Origin: UBA6623 sp965238125
Lineage (GTDB): Bacteria; Acidobacteriota; Terriglobia; Bryobacterales; UBA6623
NCBI GenBank assembly: GCA_965238125.1
Contig: OZ250179.1
Location: 806,001-870,000 of the forward strand
Length of the DNA: 64,000 nt
Reading direction: 5' to 3'
This document shows positions 49,115-57,474 of this stretch, piece after piece (the stretch's first letter is position 1; each line of letters opens with the position of its first letter). A program made the position numbers and the translations under genes. The notes beneath the pieces were generated by a model. It worked only from the letters and a program-made list of their open reading frames with translations, made no database searches and had not been told where the DNA came from.

Positions 49115-50536
49115 ATGGCCCAACTCCGCTCCCACGGCGCTGTTCATCCCGGTATTCAGTGGGGGCCTTTCACGCTGCGCATTCCTTTCGTCCACGTCGG
49201 CGTTAAGATTCCCGAACTGATCCAGGGCTTACTGGTGGCCGGGGCTACGGGTCTCTCCATCGTGCCGCTCTATATGGAGTGGTGGGGGATGAGCTTCGAA
49301 ACCGCCGTGGCCATGTGCATCGTCTCGTCGATGGTCGTTTGCGCGGGGCCGATCGTTTTCGGTGACCCCTATTGCGCGGGCTGGTTGACGCCCGCCCTGC
49401 CGCTGGTCTTGCGCCAGACCATGGAATACGAAACCGTCCCCGAGCGCACGGCGTTCGTCACGGCGGTCGTGTTGCTGGTGGCGCTGACATTTCTCTTGAT
49501 GGGCGTCTCGGGCTTGGGTAACTGGTTTCTGCGGGCGGTGCCGAGGGCGCTCAAGGCGGGGATCATTCTCGGCGCGGGCATGAGCGCCGTTTACGGGGAG
49601 TTCATTCCTCGCTCGGGCGATCGCCCCTCGCGGATCGAAGCTCTGCCGGTTTGCATTCTGCTCGCTGTCTGCGTCTCGCTGCTTCTGCTGTTTTCCGAAC
49701 CCTTCGAACGTTGGAAGAAGCGTTACCGGGGTGTGGCCTTTCTTGGTGCGCTCGGTATCGCGCCCGGCTTTTTCGCGGCGATGGTCGTCGGCCCCTGGGT
49801 CGGCGAGGTGAGTTATCGAGGCTTCCAGTCGTATTTCGTCGACGCCGAGACCGGACAATGGATCTTCAATCCCGGCGACATCTTCTTTCTCCCTGAGTTT
49901 GGGACGCTCCTTAGCGGATTCAGCCCGCTTTACCAGGGCCTGCCGAGCTTGGAATTTTTCGCCGCCGCTCTGCCGTTGGCCGTCGCGGCATACGTCATCG
50001 GATTGGGGGACATCATCACCGGTACGGCGATTGTCGGCGACGCCGCCCGCGAACGCCCCGACGAACATGTCCCCGTCGATGAGCGCCGCACGCATCTGAC
50101 GATCGGTTGCCGCAACCTGCTGATGGCCGTCCTCAGCGGCCCGTTCTTCCCTCTCCAAGGCCCTTTGTGGACCGGCGCTACGGTGGTTGTGGCCGAGCGC
50201 TACCGGCGCGGTCGAAAAGAGATGGACTCGATCTTCGGCGGCATTTTCAGCTATCTGATGTTCGGCATACCGATCTTCTATTTCATCCGGCCGTTGTTGG
50301 AGCTGTTTCGCCCCGTGCTCGACGGAGCGTTTTCGTTGACGCTGATTCTCACCGGTTTCGCCTGCGCTTACGTCGCGCTCGCCATGCCGCGCGACCGCAT
50401 CGAGCGCGGTCTGATAGTCCTGATCGGCATGGTGATTATGTACTTCTCGACCCGCGTGGGTCTGGTGGTGGGCTTCGCCGCCTCGGCCGTCCTGCTGGGA
50501 CGGCGAGCCTGGGAAAGCGAGCCGGGAGATCGGTGA
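49115..50536 (+). CDS. Multi-pass membrane permease, possibly of the NCS2/SulP fold
   Basis: 473 residues from ATG 49115. About 11-13 hydrophobic helices fill most of the protein (ALKAGIILGAGMSAVYGEFI, AAYVIGLGDIITGTAIVGDA, GLIVLIGMVIMYFSTRVGLV). The repeated GxIxGAG/GDIITG-like turns and helix count recall uracil/xanthine permeases, but the signature NCS2 motif is not seen. The substrate cannot be assigned. No transporter partner genes are adjacent. Confidence 0.7.
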   Translation: MAQLRSHGAVHPGIQWGPFTLRIPFVHVGVKIPELIQGLLVAGATGLSIVPLYMEWWGMSFETAVAMCIVSSMVVCAGPIVFGDPYCAGWLTPALPLVLRQTMEYETVPERTAFVTAVVLLVALTFLLMGVSGLGNWFLRAVPRALKAGIILGAGMSAVYGEFIPRSGDRPSRIEALPVCILLAVCVSLLLLFSEPFERWKKRYRGVAFLGALGIAPGFFAAMVVGPWVGEVSYRGFQSYFVDAETGQWIFNPGDIFFLPEFGTLLSGFSPLYQGLPSLEFFAAALPLAVAAYVIGLGDIITGTAIVGDAARERPDEHVPVDERRTHLTIGCRNLLMAVLSGPFFPLQGPLWTGATVVVAERYRRGRKEMDSIFGGIFSYLMFGIPIFYFIRPLLELFRPVLDGAFSLTLILTGFACAYVALAMPRDRIERGLIVLIGMVIMYFSTRVGLVVGFAASAVLLGRRAWESEPGDR

Positions 50537-50754
50537 ACCGGGCTGCTCTGACACTTTGGGCTTGGGGTTTTGGGGGTTTGTCCGAATGGGGGCGGCGGTC
50601 GCGGGCCGCCGTTGGGCGTTGATGGTGCCGGGGATGTCGTCGTCGGTGGTTGAGCCCGTTCGGCGGTTCGCTGCTTGGTCTTGCGCTTTGGCGGGGTCGG
50701 GTTTTGCTGTCTCCTTGTGATCTTGTGTGTCGGTTTGCGGGTCGGTGCTGCTTG

Positions 50755-51648
50755 CTAAGCCGTTGTTTTTGAAGCGGTTCGCTTAGAAATTGGGTTTGTT
50801 TGGCGGTTTTTGATTACCGGCGTCGCGGTGTTGCGATTTCGGGATCGTTCAGCCTTTCTCTGGCGCCGGCTGACGCGGTGACGTTGGCTTTGGGACGGGG
50901 TTGGTTCCGCCACCCTTTCCAGAGTCGTTAGGTTCATCGGATACCGCTCACTTACGTTCGCGGCTCGGTTTGGGGGTGCCGCGATCTCACCGAGGGGGAT
51001 CGCCGTCGTTTCACGGTTGTGGAGGTCCGGGGTTGAGTTGATTAGCGGCGGATCGCTCGGCGAGTCGGGGATTGGGGTGGGTGCGTATCGGCCGGGCGGG
51101 GGGTCGATGTTGTAGCCGGGTTGGGCTTCGCGAGCTTCTCTTGCTTCGCGGTCTTTACGCTCTTCGCGGCGGATGTCGATCATTAGCTCGACGGCGCGGT
51201 AGAAACGGCGGCCGAGGTGGCTGTCATAGCGGGCTAGGTTGTTGAGGAGTTTTGTTCTGGTGAGCATGGCCCAGCCAAGGATGTTGGTTCGCTCTTCGCG
51301 GTCTTCGGGCATGGGGCCGGTGTCTTGGTTGAAGCGGCGGGAGTTTTCCATGCCGGCGGCGATGACGGCGGTTTCGATGCGGGAGAGGCGTTGCATTCTC
51401 CACATCGAGTCGGCGATTTGACGGACGATTTCTTTTTCGACGCGGTTTCTGGGGAGATAGGTCTCCTCGAGACTGACGAGGTGCCGGTCGAAGTCGGCGG
51501 GGTCTTCGCCGGGGAGGACGGCGTCTTGAGCAAGCAGGCCGTGTTTGAGTGCATTTTTCGAGGTACGGGTTTTTCCGCTGTTGGTGCGGGGCCCGGTCGA
51601 TTTTTTCGCGTTTTCGCGGTTCGCTTTGATTTGTTTATCAGTTGCCAT
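50755..51648 (-). CDS. STGPRT/NALKHGL-family hypothetical protein, second paralog
   Basis: 297 residues from ATG 51648 (AAAGGA site). The N-terminal 175 residues are closely similar to the 14967-15980 gene: RENAKKSTGPRTNSGKTRTS, NALKHGLLAQDAVLPGEDPA, ETYLPRNRVEKEIVRQIADS and RFNQDTGPMPEDREERTNIL. The C-terminus differs completely and lacks the palindromic repeats of the first paralog. The IS630 copy inserted 24 bp upstream of the start has cut it off from its promoter. Confidence 0.8.
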   Translation of the reverse strand: MATDKQIKANRENAKKSTGPRTNSGKTRTSKNALKHGLLAQDAVLPGEDPADFDRHLVSLEETYLPRNRVEKEIVRQIADSMWRMQRLSRIETAVIAAGMENSRRFNQDTGPMPEDREERTNILGWAMLTRTKLLNNLARYDSHLGRRFYRAVELMIDIRREERKDREAREAREAQPGYNIDPPPGRYAPTPIPDSPSDPPLINSTPDLHNRETTAIPLGEIAAPPNRAANVSERYPMNLTTLERVAEPTPSQSQRHRVSRRQRKAERSRNRNTATPVIKNRQTNPISKRTASKTTA

Positions 51649-51672
51649 GGGATAATCCTTTTCTGGCTAATC

Positions 51673-52769
51673 TACTGAGTTTCGCATAATATACTGTCAA
51701 TCGAGACAAAGAGAAGACTGTTTCCAGAAAGCGGTAATCAAGCGCGGTTTGCGGTGCATTCGCCGCAGCGCTTTGCGGGCGCGCTCGTCGAGTTCCCAGT
51801 AGTCCTTCGGGCAGACGTTGGGCAACTCGTGCTGCTTCCAGTACGCCCAAATGTATTCCACCGGGTTCAACTCCGGCGCATAGGGCGGCAAGTACTCCGT
51901 TGCGATGTGATCCTCGGAGAGCTGGATGAACTCCCGCACCAGGCGGCTGCGGTGCGCCGGCAGCCGGTCCCAGACGATCAGCAGTGGGCCGTCGATGTGG
52001 CGCACCAAAGCCTTCAGGAAGTCGATGACCTCCAGCTCGCCGATCGCGCCGGGATAGAGCGGGAAGTAAAAGTTGCGCAACGTCAGCCCGGCCGACACCG
52101 ACAGCTTGTCCCAGTTGAAGTTGAACTCCAACACCGGTGTCTCGCCGCGCGGCGCCCAGGTGCGGCAACGATGCGGCTTCTGACTCAATCCGCTTTCGTC
52201 GATGAAGACGATCGTACGTTCTTCTTTGCGGGCTTTTTTTTAATGGCCGGCCAAGTCTTGCGCTGCCAGCCGCGGATGGCCTCTTCGTTGCGCTCCCGCG
52301 CTTTGCCGACGGGCCGTTGCGGGCTCCAACCGAGCGCCCGCAGGATCTTCCAGACATGGCCCTCGTGATAGCGCACGCCGAACTCGTCTCCGATCAGACG
52401 AGCGACCCGCGGACAGCTCCACAGCGGCGTCGGGAAGCCGTGCACCTCGGGGCCTTCCAGCAGCAACGCCTCGAGGCGTTCGAGCTGCGCGGCGTCCAAC
52501 AGCGGCTTACGGCCGGCGCGGCCGGCCTGGCGCAACCCGGCTTCGCCGTCACGCCGGTATCGTCGCAGCCACTCGCTGACGCTTTGCCGCGCGACCTTCA
52601 ATCGCCTCGCTGTCTCGGACTGACTACAGCCTTGCTCGACCAACCGGATCGCTTTGAAACGGCGCTTCTCCAGGGCCTCGAAATCCCGCCGTACGCCTTT
52701 TGTATTTCCCATACATACAAAGACGTACGTACCCCAAAAAGGTGTCACTTTATTTTGCGAGACTCAATA
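51673..52769 (-). mobile_element. IS630-family element, copy 2 (1097 bp)
   Basis: Same ends and length as copy 1, in direct orientation relative to it, with TA at both ends. It is inserted in the upstream region of the second STGPRT paralog. An IS1380 element begins 13 bp beyond its right end. Confidence 0.92.
51697..52712 (-). CDS. IS630 transposase, made by programmed -1 frameshift (copy 2)
   Basis: Same two-frame organisation as copy 1: helix-turn-helix frame from ATG 52712, A8G slippery run at 52241-52233, then the catalytic frame with FIDESG, VWDRLPAHRS and NPVEYIWAYW to 51697. Differences from copy 1 include GPEVHG versus DPEAHG and RRMHRKPR versus RRMRRKPR. Both copies keep the DDE residues and the slippery site, so both may be active. 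Confidence 0.88.
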
Positions 52770-52782
52770 ATTAGCCATTCAT

Positions 52783-54448
52783 CCCGCATTTTCAATTTGA
52801 TGTATGAGCTTCAGACCATCCAGCGACCTTCAGCGTCTTTATTGATAGGGGCTAGAGCCCGATAAGGACGCCATGGAGGTCAACACCCGATGGGTGAAAA
52901 AGAAAACAAGCCGTTTCAGCTCACGTTCAATGGATTTCTCAAAGTCGATTTCCAAGGATCGCGAGTCACCTCGGATGGCGGTCTGATTCTCGTTCGCGAA
53001 CTGGATGAACGACTCGGACTCGGGAAGCTGATCGACGAGCATCTCAGCGACTCGCGACAAGGCTTGAACAAGAAGTTCGCGCTGGCCGATCTGCTGCGGC
53101 AGTCGGTCTACAGCCGACTCGCTGGCTACGAGGACCTCAATGACGCCGTTCGAGTATCCGCCGATCCGACCTTTCGCTTGATCGGCTCGAAGAGGAACTG
53201 GGATCGCGGAGCAGCCTTGACCTCGACGCTGCATGGCTTCGAGACGGAGATGCTGGCGAGCGAAGAGAACTTGCTGGGGCTGATGGCAGTGAACCGGGAG
53301 CTGGTCGCGCAAGCCGAAGCTCCCGACGGTTCAGACCGCGTGGTGCTCGACATGGACTCCACGGAGAGCCCCGTCCACGGCCAACAGGAAGGCAGTGCCT
53401 ACAACGGCCATTTTGAGTCCCTCTGCTATCACCCGCTGTTGCTGTTCAACCAGCACGGCGACTGCCTAGGCGCGAAGCTGCGTCCCGGCAACGTGCACAG
53501 CGCCGAGGACTGGGACGAGCTGCTACTGCCGGAGATCGAACGACAACAGGCGGAGGGCAAACAGGTGACGTTCCGCGCCGACGCCGCCTTCGCCAAGCCC
53601 GAGATCTACGAGGCGATGGAGGAGCGCGGCGTGGACTACGTGATTCGCATCCCGGCGAACAAGAGCCTGGAGCTGGAGATCGAGGACATCCTGTTTCGGC
53701 CACCGGGCAGGCCGAACGCCAAGCCCCTAGTGCGCTACAAGAGTTTTCGCTATCAGGCCGAGAGCTGGTCGAAGGCAAGGCGAGTTGTCGCCAAGGTCGA
53801 GCATCACCAGGGCGAACTATTCCCGCGCGTCGGATTTGTCGTGACGAGCATGAGCTTGCCGAGCCGCTCGGTCGTGCGGTTCTACAACAAGCGCGGCACG
53901 GCGGAGCAGTGGATCAAAGAAGGCAAACAGGCCACGCACTGGACCCGCTTGTCGTGTCACCGCTTCCGAGCCAACGAGGTACGGCTGCAACTCAGCGTGC
54001 TGGCCTACAACCTGGGCAACCTGTGGCGGCGGCTAGGGCTGCCGCAGCGAATCAAAAGCTGGTCGCTAACGAGTTTGCAACACAGGTTGATGAAGACCGG
54101 CGGTCGGCTGGTCAAGCATGCTCGCTACTACTGGTTGCTGCTGGCGGAGGGGCATCTGAACCGGCGGCTGTTCGGTGACATGCTGCATAGGATCTGGGCG
54201 CTGCCTGTGCCGGGTGGGTAGCGTTGCCCGGGCGAGGATCAACAGTTTTTGGCTCCAAAAAGGTTTCGCAGGGAGCAGTGTCGGCCGGAGCGCCGTTCAG
54301 TCCGCTCAATCAACGTCTGTGAGCGGACGGACGAGCCCTGGCGCCTACCGGCGGAGGTGATGTGCAGGGTTCAGCGCGAAAAGACGTGGTATTCGGCGCA
54401 GCGGGGGTGTATCCTGTGACCGTGCCAGGGCCAAAATGGAAATCCTGG
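52783..54448 (+). mobile_element. IS1380-family element, subtype A, copy 2 (1666 bp)
   Basis: Ends CCCGCATTTTCA (52783) and GGAAATCCTGG (54448). It is subtype A like the 4820 copy but in the opposite orientation. Flanking bases (TTCAT left, GTTGA right) do not match, so there is no target duplication. One side has probably been exchanged by recombination or deletion. Its right end truncates an aminopeptidase P-like gene. Confidence 0.9.
52890..54221 (+). CDS. IS1380 transposase (443 aa), subtype A
   Basis: Intact transposase with the same DDE motifs as the 5047 copy. It has the SVLAYNLGN reading at the position where that copy has Pro. Leader and coding sequence agree with subtype A throughout. 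Confidence 0.95.
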   Translation: MGEKENKPFQLTFNGFLKVDFQGSRVTSDGGLILVRELDERLGLGKLIDEHLSDSRQGLNKKFALADLLRQSVYSRLAGYEDLNDAVRVSADPTFRLIGSKRNWDRGAALTSTLHGFETEMLASEENLLGLMAVNRELVAQAEAPDGSDRVVLDMDSTESPVHGQQEGSAYNGHFESLCYHPLLLFNQHGDCLGAKLRPGNVHSAEDWDELLLPEIERQQAEGKQVTFRADAAFAKPEIYEAMEERGVDYVIRIPANKSLELEIEDILFRPPGRPNAKPLVRYKSFRYQAESWSKARRVVAKVEHHQGELFPRVGFVVTSMSLPSRSVVRFYNKRGTAEQWIKEGKQATHWTRLSCHRFRANEVRLQLSVLAYNLGNLWRRLGLPQRIKSWSLTSLQHRLMKTGGRLVKHARYYWLLLAEGHLNRRLFGDMLHRIWALPVPGG

Positions 54449-54637
54449 GTTGAGCGGGTCGCGGACCAGGAAAGCTTCTACGCCTCTCTCGGCCAGTCTT
54501 TCCTTGAAGCGCGCCACGGTCCGTTTGTTCCACTCGAGCGGCAAGCGATCGTAGGCGGCGGGTTCGGGCGGCCCCTCGGCGTCCGCCTCCACCGGGAGCA
54601 GCAGCTTCTCGCTTTCGCCCGAGGCTTGGCGACCCAC
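54449..54637 (-). pseudogene. Aminopeptidase P-like N-terminal fragment cut by IS1380
   Basis: From GTG 54637 the minus strand reads GRQASGESEKLLLPVEADAE, then YDRLPLEWNKRTVARFKERL and AERGVEAFLVRDPLN. The element starts directly after that. RLAERGVEAFLVRDPLN is the creatinase N-terminal signature of Xaa-Pro peptidases, normally followed by xxYLTGF. The remainder of the gene is not found on the other side of the element. Confidence 0.55.
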
Positions 54638-54675
54638 TTCATCGATCAGCGTTAAGGCGATAGGATGAGACCTTC

Positions 54676-55464
54676 ATGCCCGAACCACTGGCCCCGTTGC
54701 GCCGAGAACTCGACATCATGCCCTCGCCGGTTCCCGAACAACCCGGCTTGCTGCTGCGTGATCCTTTCCGTTACACCGAAGCGGTCATCATTGTTCCGCC
54801 GCTGCCGGCGCGGACGCTGGCGTTGTTCGACGGGGAGCATACCGAGACCGACCTGAAAGCCGCCTTTACGCGTTTTAGCGGCGACATTCTTCAGTCCGAC
54901 GATGCGGCGCGGCGCCTGGCCGGTTCGCTCGATGAGCACGGGTTCTTGGAGTCACCGGCCTTCTTCGAGATGAAGGAACGCAAGCAACGCGAGTTCGAGC
55001 GGGCGGAGGTTCGTGAGCCGGCTCACGCGGGGACGGGGTATCCCGACGAAGCGGAGACTCTTGGGCGGCAGCTCGATGAGTACGCGGCCGCGGCCGAGGC
55101 GCCGTCGCGGGGGAATTCGCTGATCGGTTTGGCCGCGCCGCATGTCAGCCCGTCAGGAGGGTATCGCTCCTACGCGGCGGCGTATCGTCGCTTGAACCCG
55201 TCTTACGCCGCGAAGACCTTCGTCATCTTGGGAACCTCGCACTACGGCGAGCCCGAGAAGTTCGGTCTGACGCGAAAGCCGTATGCGACTCCTTGGGGTC
55301 TGATCGAAACGGATGTCTCGATGGTGGATCGCCTGGCGGCGGCGGCTCCGGCGGCGGTCGAGATGGAAGATTACTGCCACGCGAGCGAACATTCGATTGA
55401 GTTTCAGTGCATCTTCCTTGCTCACACGTTGGGGACGACGAATTTCAAGATTGTCCCTTCATAG
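54676..55464 (+). pseudogene. MEMO-like protein (AmmeMemoRadiSam B), truncated by a dispersed repeat
   Basis: 262 codons from ATG 54676. Residues 1-130 are a regulatory N-terminal region (RDPFRYTEAVIIVPPLPART, DGEHTETDLKAAFTRFSGDI). The MEMO fold then follows with GLAAPHVSPSGGYRSYAAAY, FVILGTSHYGEPEKFGLTRK, and the second metal-site region CHASEHSIEFQCIFLAHTL. The family continues about 150 residues further. Here it stops at FKIVPS, exactly where the 215-bp repeat begins (55461). It is likely nonfunctional. It diverges from the peptidase fragment 38 bp away. Confidence 0.8.
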
Positions 55465-55668
55465 GATAAGCGGGAGGTTGGCGTCTGGCGGGGTTTGGAT
55501 TTTCTAAGTTGTTGATATGGCGGGGGAAGTTTTTTTTGAACTAACGTGACGGATTTCGTGAACCGTGAACCGTTAGCCGAGTGGGGAGGGGACCGGCCGC
55601 TTGCGCCCGGTCTTTGGCCCGCCCCAGGCCCCCGAACGACCGTTTTGACGGTCGTTCGCCCGAGGGAG
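55461..55668. repeat. Dispersed ~210-bp repeat, copy 2
   Basis: Aligns with 16016-16230, including the shared starting phrase ATAGGATA, GTTGTTGA, CTAACGTGAC, GGGGACCGGCCGCTTG, and the hairpin CGAACGACCG/CGGTCGTTCG (55633-55658). Its left edge coincides with the loss of MEMO coding sequence. Confidence 0.75.
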
Positions 55669-56036
55669 GTTTGGTCCGTCGGTTGGTGCCGGCCCTCAAG
55701 GACCGGCCTATGGGGGAGGTTCAAGCGGCGTGAACACCGCTGGGGACGGTTTGTTGGCCGGGGCGGCGAGGGCGGGTTGCGGGGCAGGCCTGGAGACCTG
55801 CCCCACTGGGGGAACTGGGGGTAGCAGGAACCAACCAGCTGATAGACTGGTTGAAACCGCCACCTACGTGCCGCCGCGAAAAAGGCCGGCGTCGAAGCCG
55901 CCTGAGCCTTTCCCACCCCAACCCCGCCGGAGATGTATACTAGGCGCATTCGCGGGAGCCTCCGGGCCGGTGTTCGATCCTTGGCGCGAGGTCCGATGCG
56001 ATTGTTGAAGCTGACAACGAAAGAGAGGACAAGTCG
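55669..56036. other. Intergenic region with palindromic repeats
   Basis: No gene seen. It holds a CCGGCCCTCAAGGACCGG hairpin near 55689, the fifth GCAGG palindrome (55784-55801), and near 55830 a stem CCAACCAGCTGATAGACTGG. The promoter and AGAGAGGAC site of the aldolase gene are at the right end. Confidence 0.6.
55784..55801 (+). repeat. 18-nt palindromic repeat unit, copy 5
   Basis: GCAGGCCTGGAGACCTGC followed by CCCACTGGG, as in copies 2 and 4. Confidence 0.85.
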
Positions 56037-56900
56037 ATGACTTTAAGACGGATTGTTTCTTCCGCGGCCGCGGTCGCTGTGCTCTTCGCCGCCCACGCGC
56101 TCCATGCCGACCAGCACGGCAAGAAAGTACGAATGTACAACACCGCGAAGCAGAAGCTCATGGACGGCAAGTCGATCGTCGGCGGGACGATCACCACCGA
56201 CGATCCCAACATCTATTGCGCCATGGCCAACTCCGGCTTCGATTTTCTGTGGATTGAAATGCAGCACAGCCCGCTGACATACAGCGGGGTCGCCCGCATG
56301 ATCTGGGCTTGCAAGGACGCCCCCGCGATTCCCTTCATTCGCGTGCCCGACGCCACCGAAGGCGATCTCCAGAAAGCCACCGACATCGGCGCCCTCGGCA
56401 TCGTCGTACCCATGGTCGATACCGTCGAGGAAACGGAACGGGCGGTGCTCTATTCGAAATACCCGCCGCTGGGACGTCGCAGCCGCGGCGGCGGTCAGTA
56501 CGGCGCGCTATGGGGCAAGGACTACCGCGAAACGGCCAACGACAACATTATGCTGGTCATCATGCTCGAGACGCCGGCCGGCATCGCCAATGCCGCCAAG
56601 ATCGCCGCCGTTCCCGGAGTCGACGTCGTCTTCGCCGCCAGCGGCGACATCGGGAGTTTCACTGGCTACGAGCGCAGCGATCCGCGCTACAAGACTCTGA
56701 TCAAGAAGATCCACGATGACGTACTCGCCGCCGGCAAGATCCTGGGAGGCCCCCATAGCTGGAGTGGTCGGCACGGATACAGGTTCTACCAAGGGGCGAG
56801 CGAATCCGGATTGATCAAAATGGGAGCCGCGGCCGCGCTTGCCGACGTGCCGGCCGGCGAGAAGAAAGAGGATGTGGCCACGGGCGACGAAGCGAAGTAG
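56037..56900 (+). CDS. HpcH/HpaI aldolase-family protein with signal peptide
   Basis: 287 residues from ATG 56037. A predicted signal peptide (RRIVSSAAAVAVLFAAHALHA) is unusual for this TIM-barrel family. Core motifs: VGGTITTDDPNIYCAMANSG, FDFLWIEMQHSPL, FIRVPDATEGDLQKATDIGA, LGIVVPMVDTVEE and VMLETPAGIANAAKIA (metal-binding Glu). Members are class II pyruvate-dependent aldolases. Secretion and substrate are inferred or unknown. A cupin gene follows 133 bp downstream. Confidence 0.88.
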   Translation: MTLRRIVSSAAAVAVLFAAHALHADQHGKKVRMYNTAKQKLMDGKSIVGGTITTDDPNIYCAMANSGFDFLWIEMQHSPLTYSGVARMIWACKDAPAIPFIRVPDATEGDLQKATDIGALGIVVPMVDTVEETERAVLYSKYPPLGRRSRGGGQYGALWGKDYRETANDNIMLVIMLETPAGIANAAKIAAVPGVDVVFAASGDIGSFTGYERSDPRYKTLIKKIHDDVLAAGKILGGPHSWSGRHGYRFYQGASESGLIKMGAAAALADVPAGEKKEDVATGDEAK

Positions 56901-57033
56901 CGACCTCGCAAATCGACGAGTTTGCCCCTTTTCGCGGGACAAACTCAACCTCATGATCACCGGAAGTCATCAATTTTAAAGTGTTGTTTCCAAGGTAGTA
57001 ACCAATTTATATTTAGGCCACGGAGGCACCCTC

Positions 57034-57375
57034 ATGGCTAACTACATGATTGCCGATCTCGAAAAGGTCGACCCGGTTCTTTGCCCCTGCGGCCAAGCCC
57101 GCCGTGCCTTCGCCGAGCCCGACAACGATGTGGCGACCCTACACGTCGTCGATATCACAGCCGACTCGGAAGTCCATTATCACAAGAAGATGACCGAGAT
57201 CTATTTTGTCCTTGAAGGGGAGGGCTTCATGGAACTCGACGGCGAGAAGATCCCGGTCAAACCGATGACATCGATCTTCATCAAGCCCGGTTGCCGCCAC
57301 CGCGCCGTCGGCAAGCTACGCATCGTGAATATCCCCATCCCGGCCTTCGACCCCGAAGACGAATGGATGGACTAG
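57034..57375 (+). CDS. Cupin-domain protein (113 aa)
   Basis: ATG 57034 after CGGAGGCA. Single small cupin: HVVDITADSEVHYHKKMTEI, YFVLEGEGFMELDGEKIPV and FIKPGCRHRAVGK give the two cupin motifs with HxH...E and a C-terminal His. It is probably metal-binding. It could be an isomerase or a sensor domain; nothing in the context decides. Confidence 0.88.
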   Translation: MANYMIADLEKVDPVLCPCGQARRAFAEPDNDVATLHVVDITADSEVHYHKKMTEIYFVLEGEGFMELDGEKIPVKPMTSIFIKPGCRHRAVGKLRIVNIPIPAFDPEDEWMD

Positions 57376-57474
57376 CTAGCTCGTACAACTCCAAGTCTCA
57401 AGGAGCGACCGCGACTCGCGCCGGTCCCCGCGTGATTCCGCCGAGTGCGCCGGCCCGGGCCACGGGCCGTTCTT

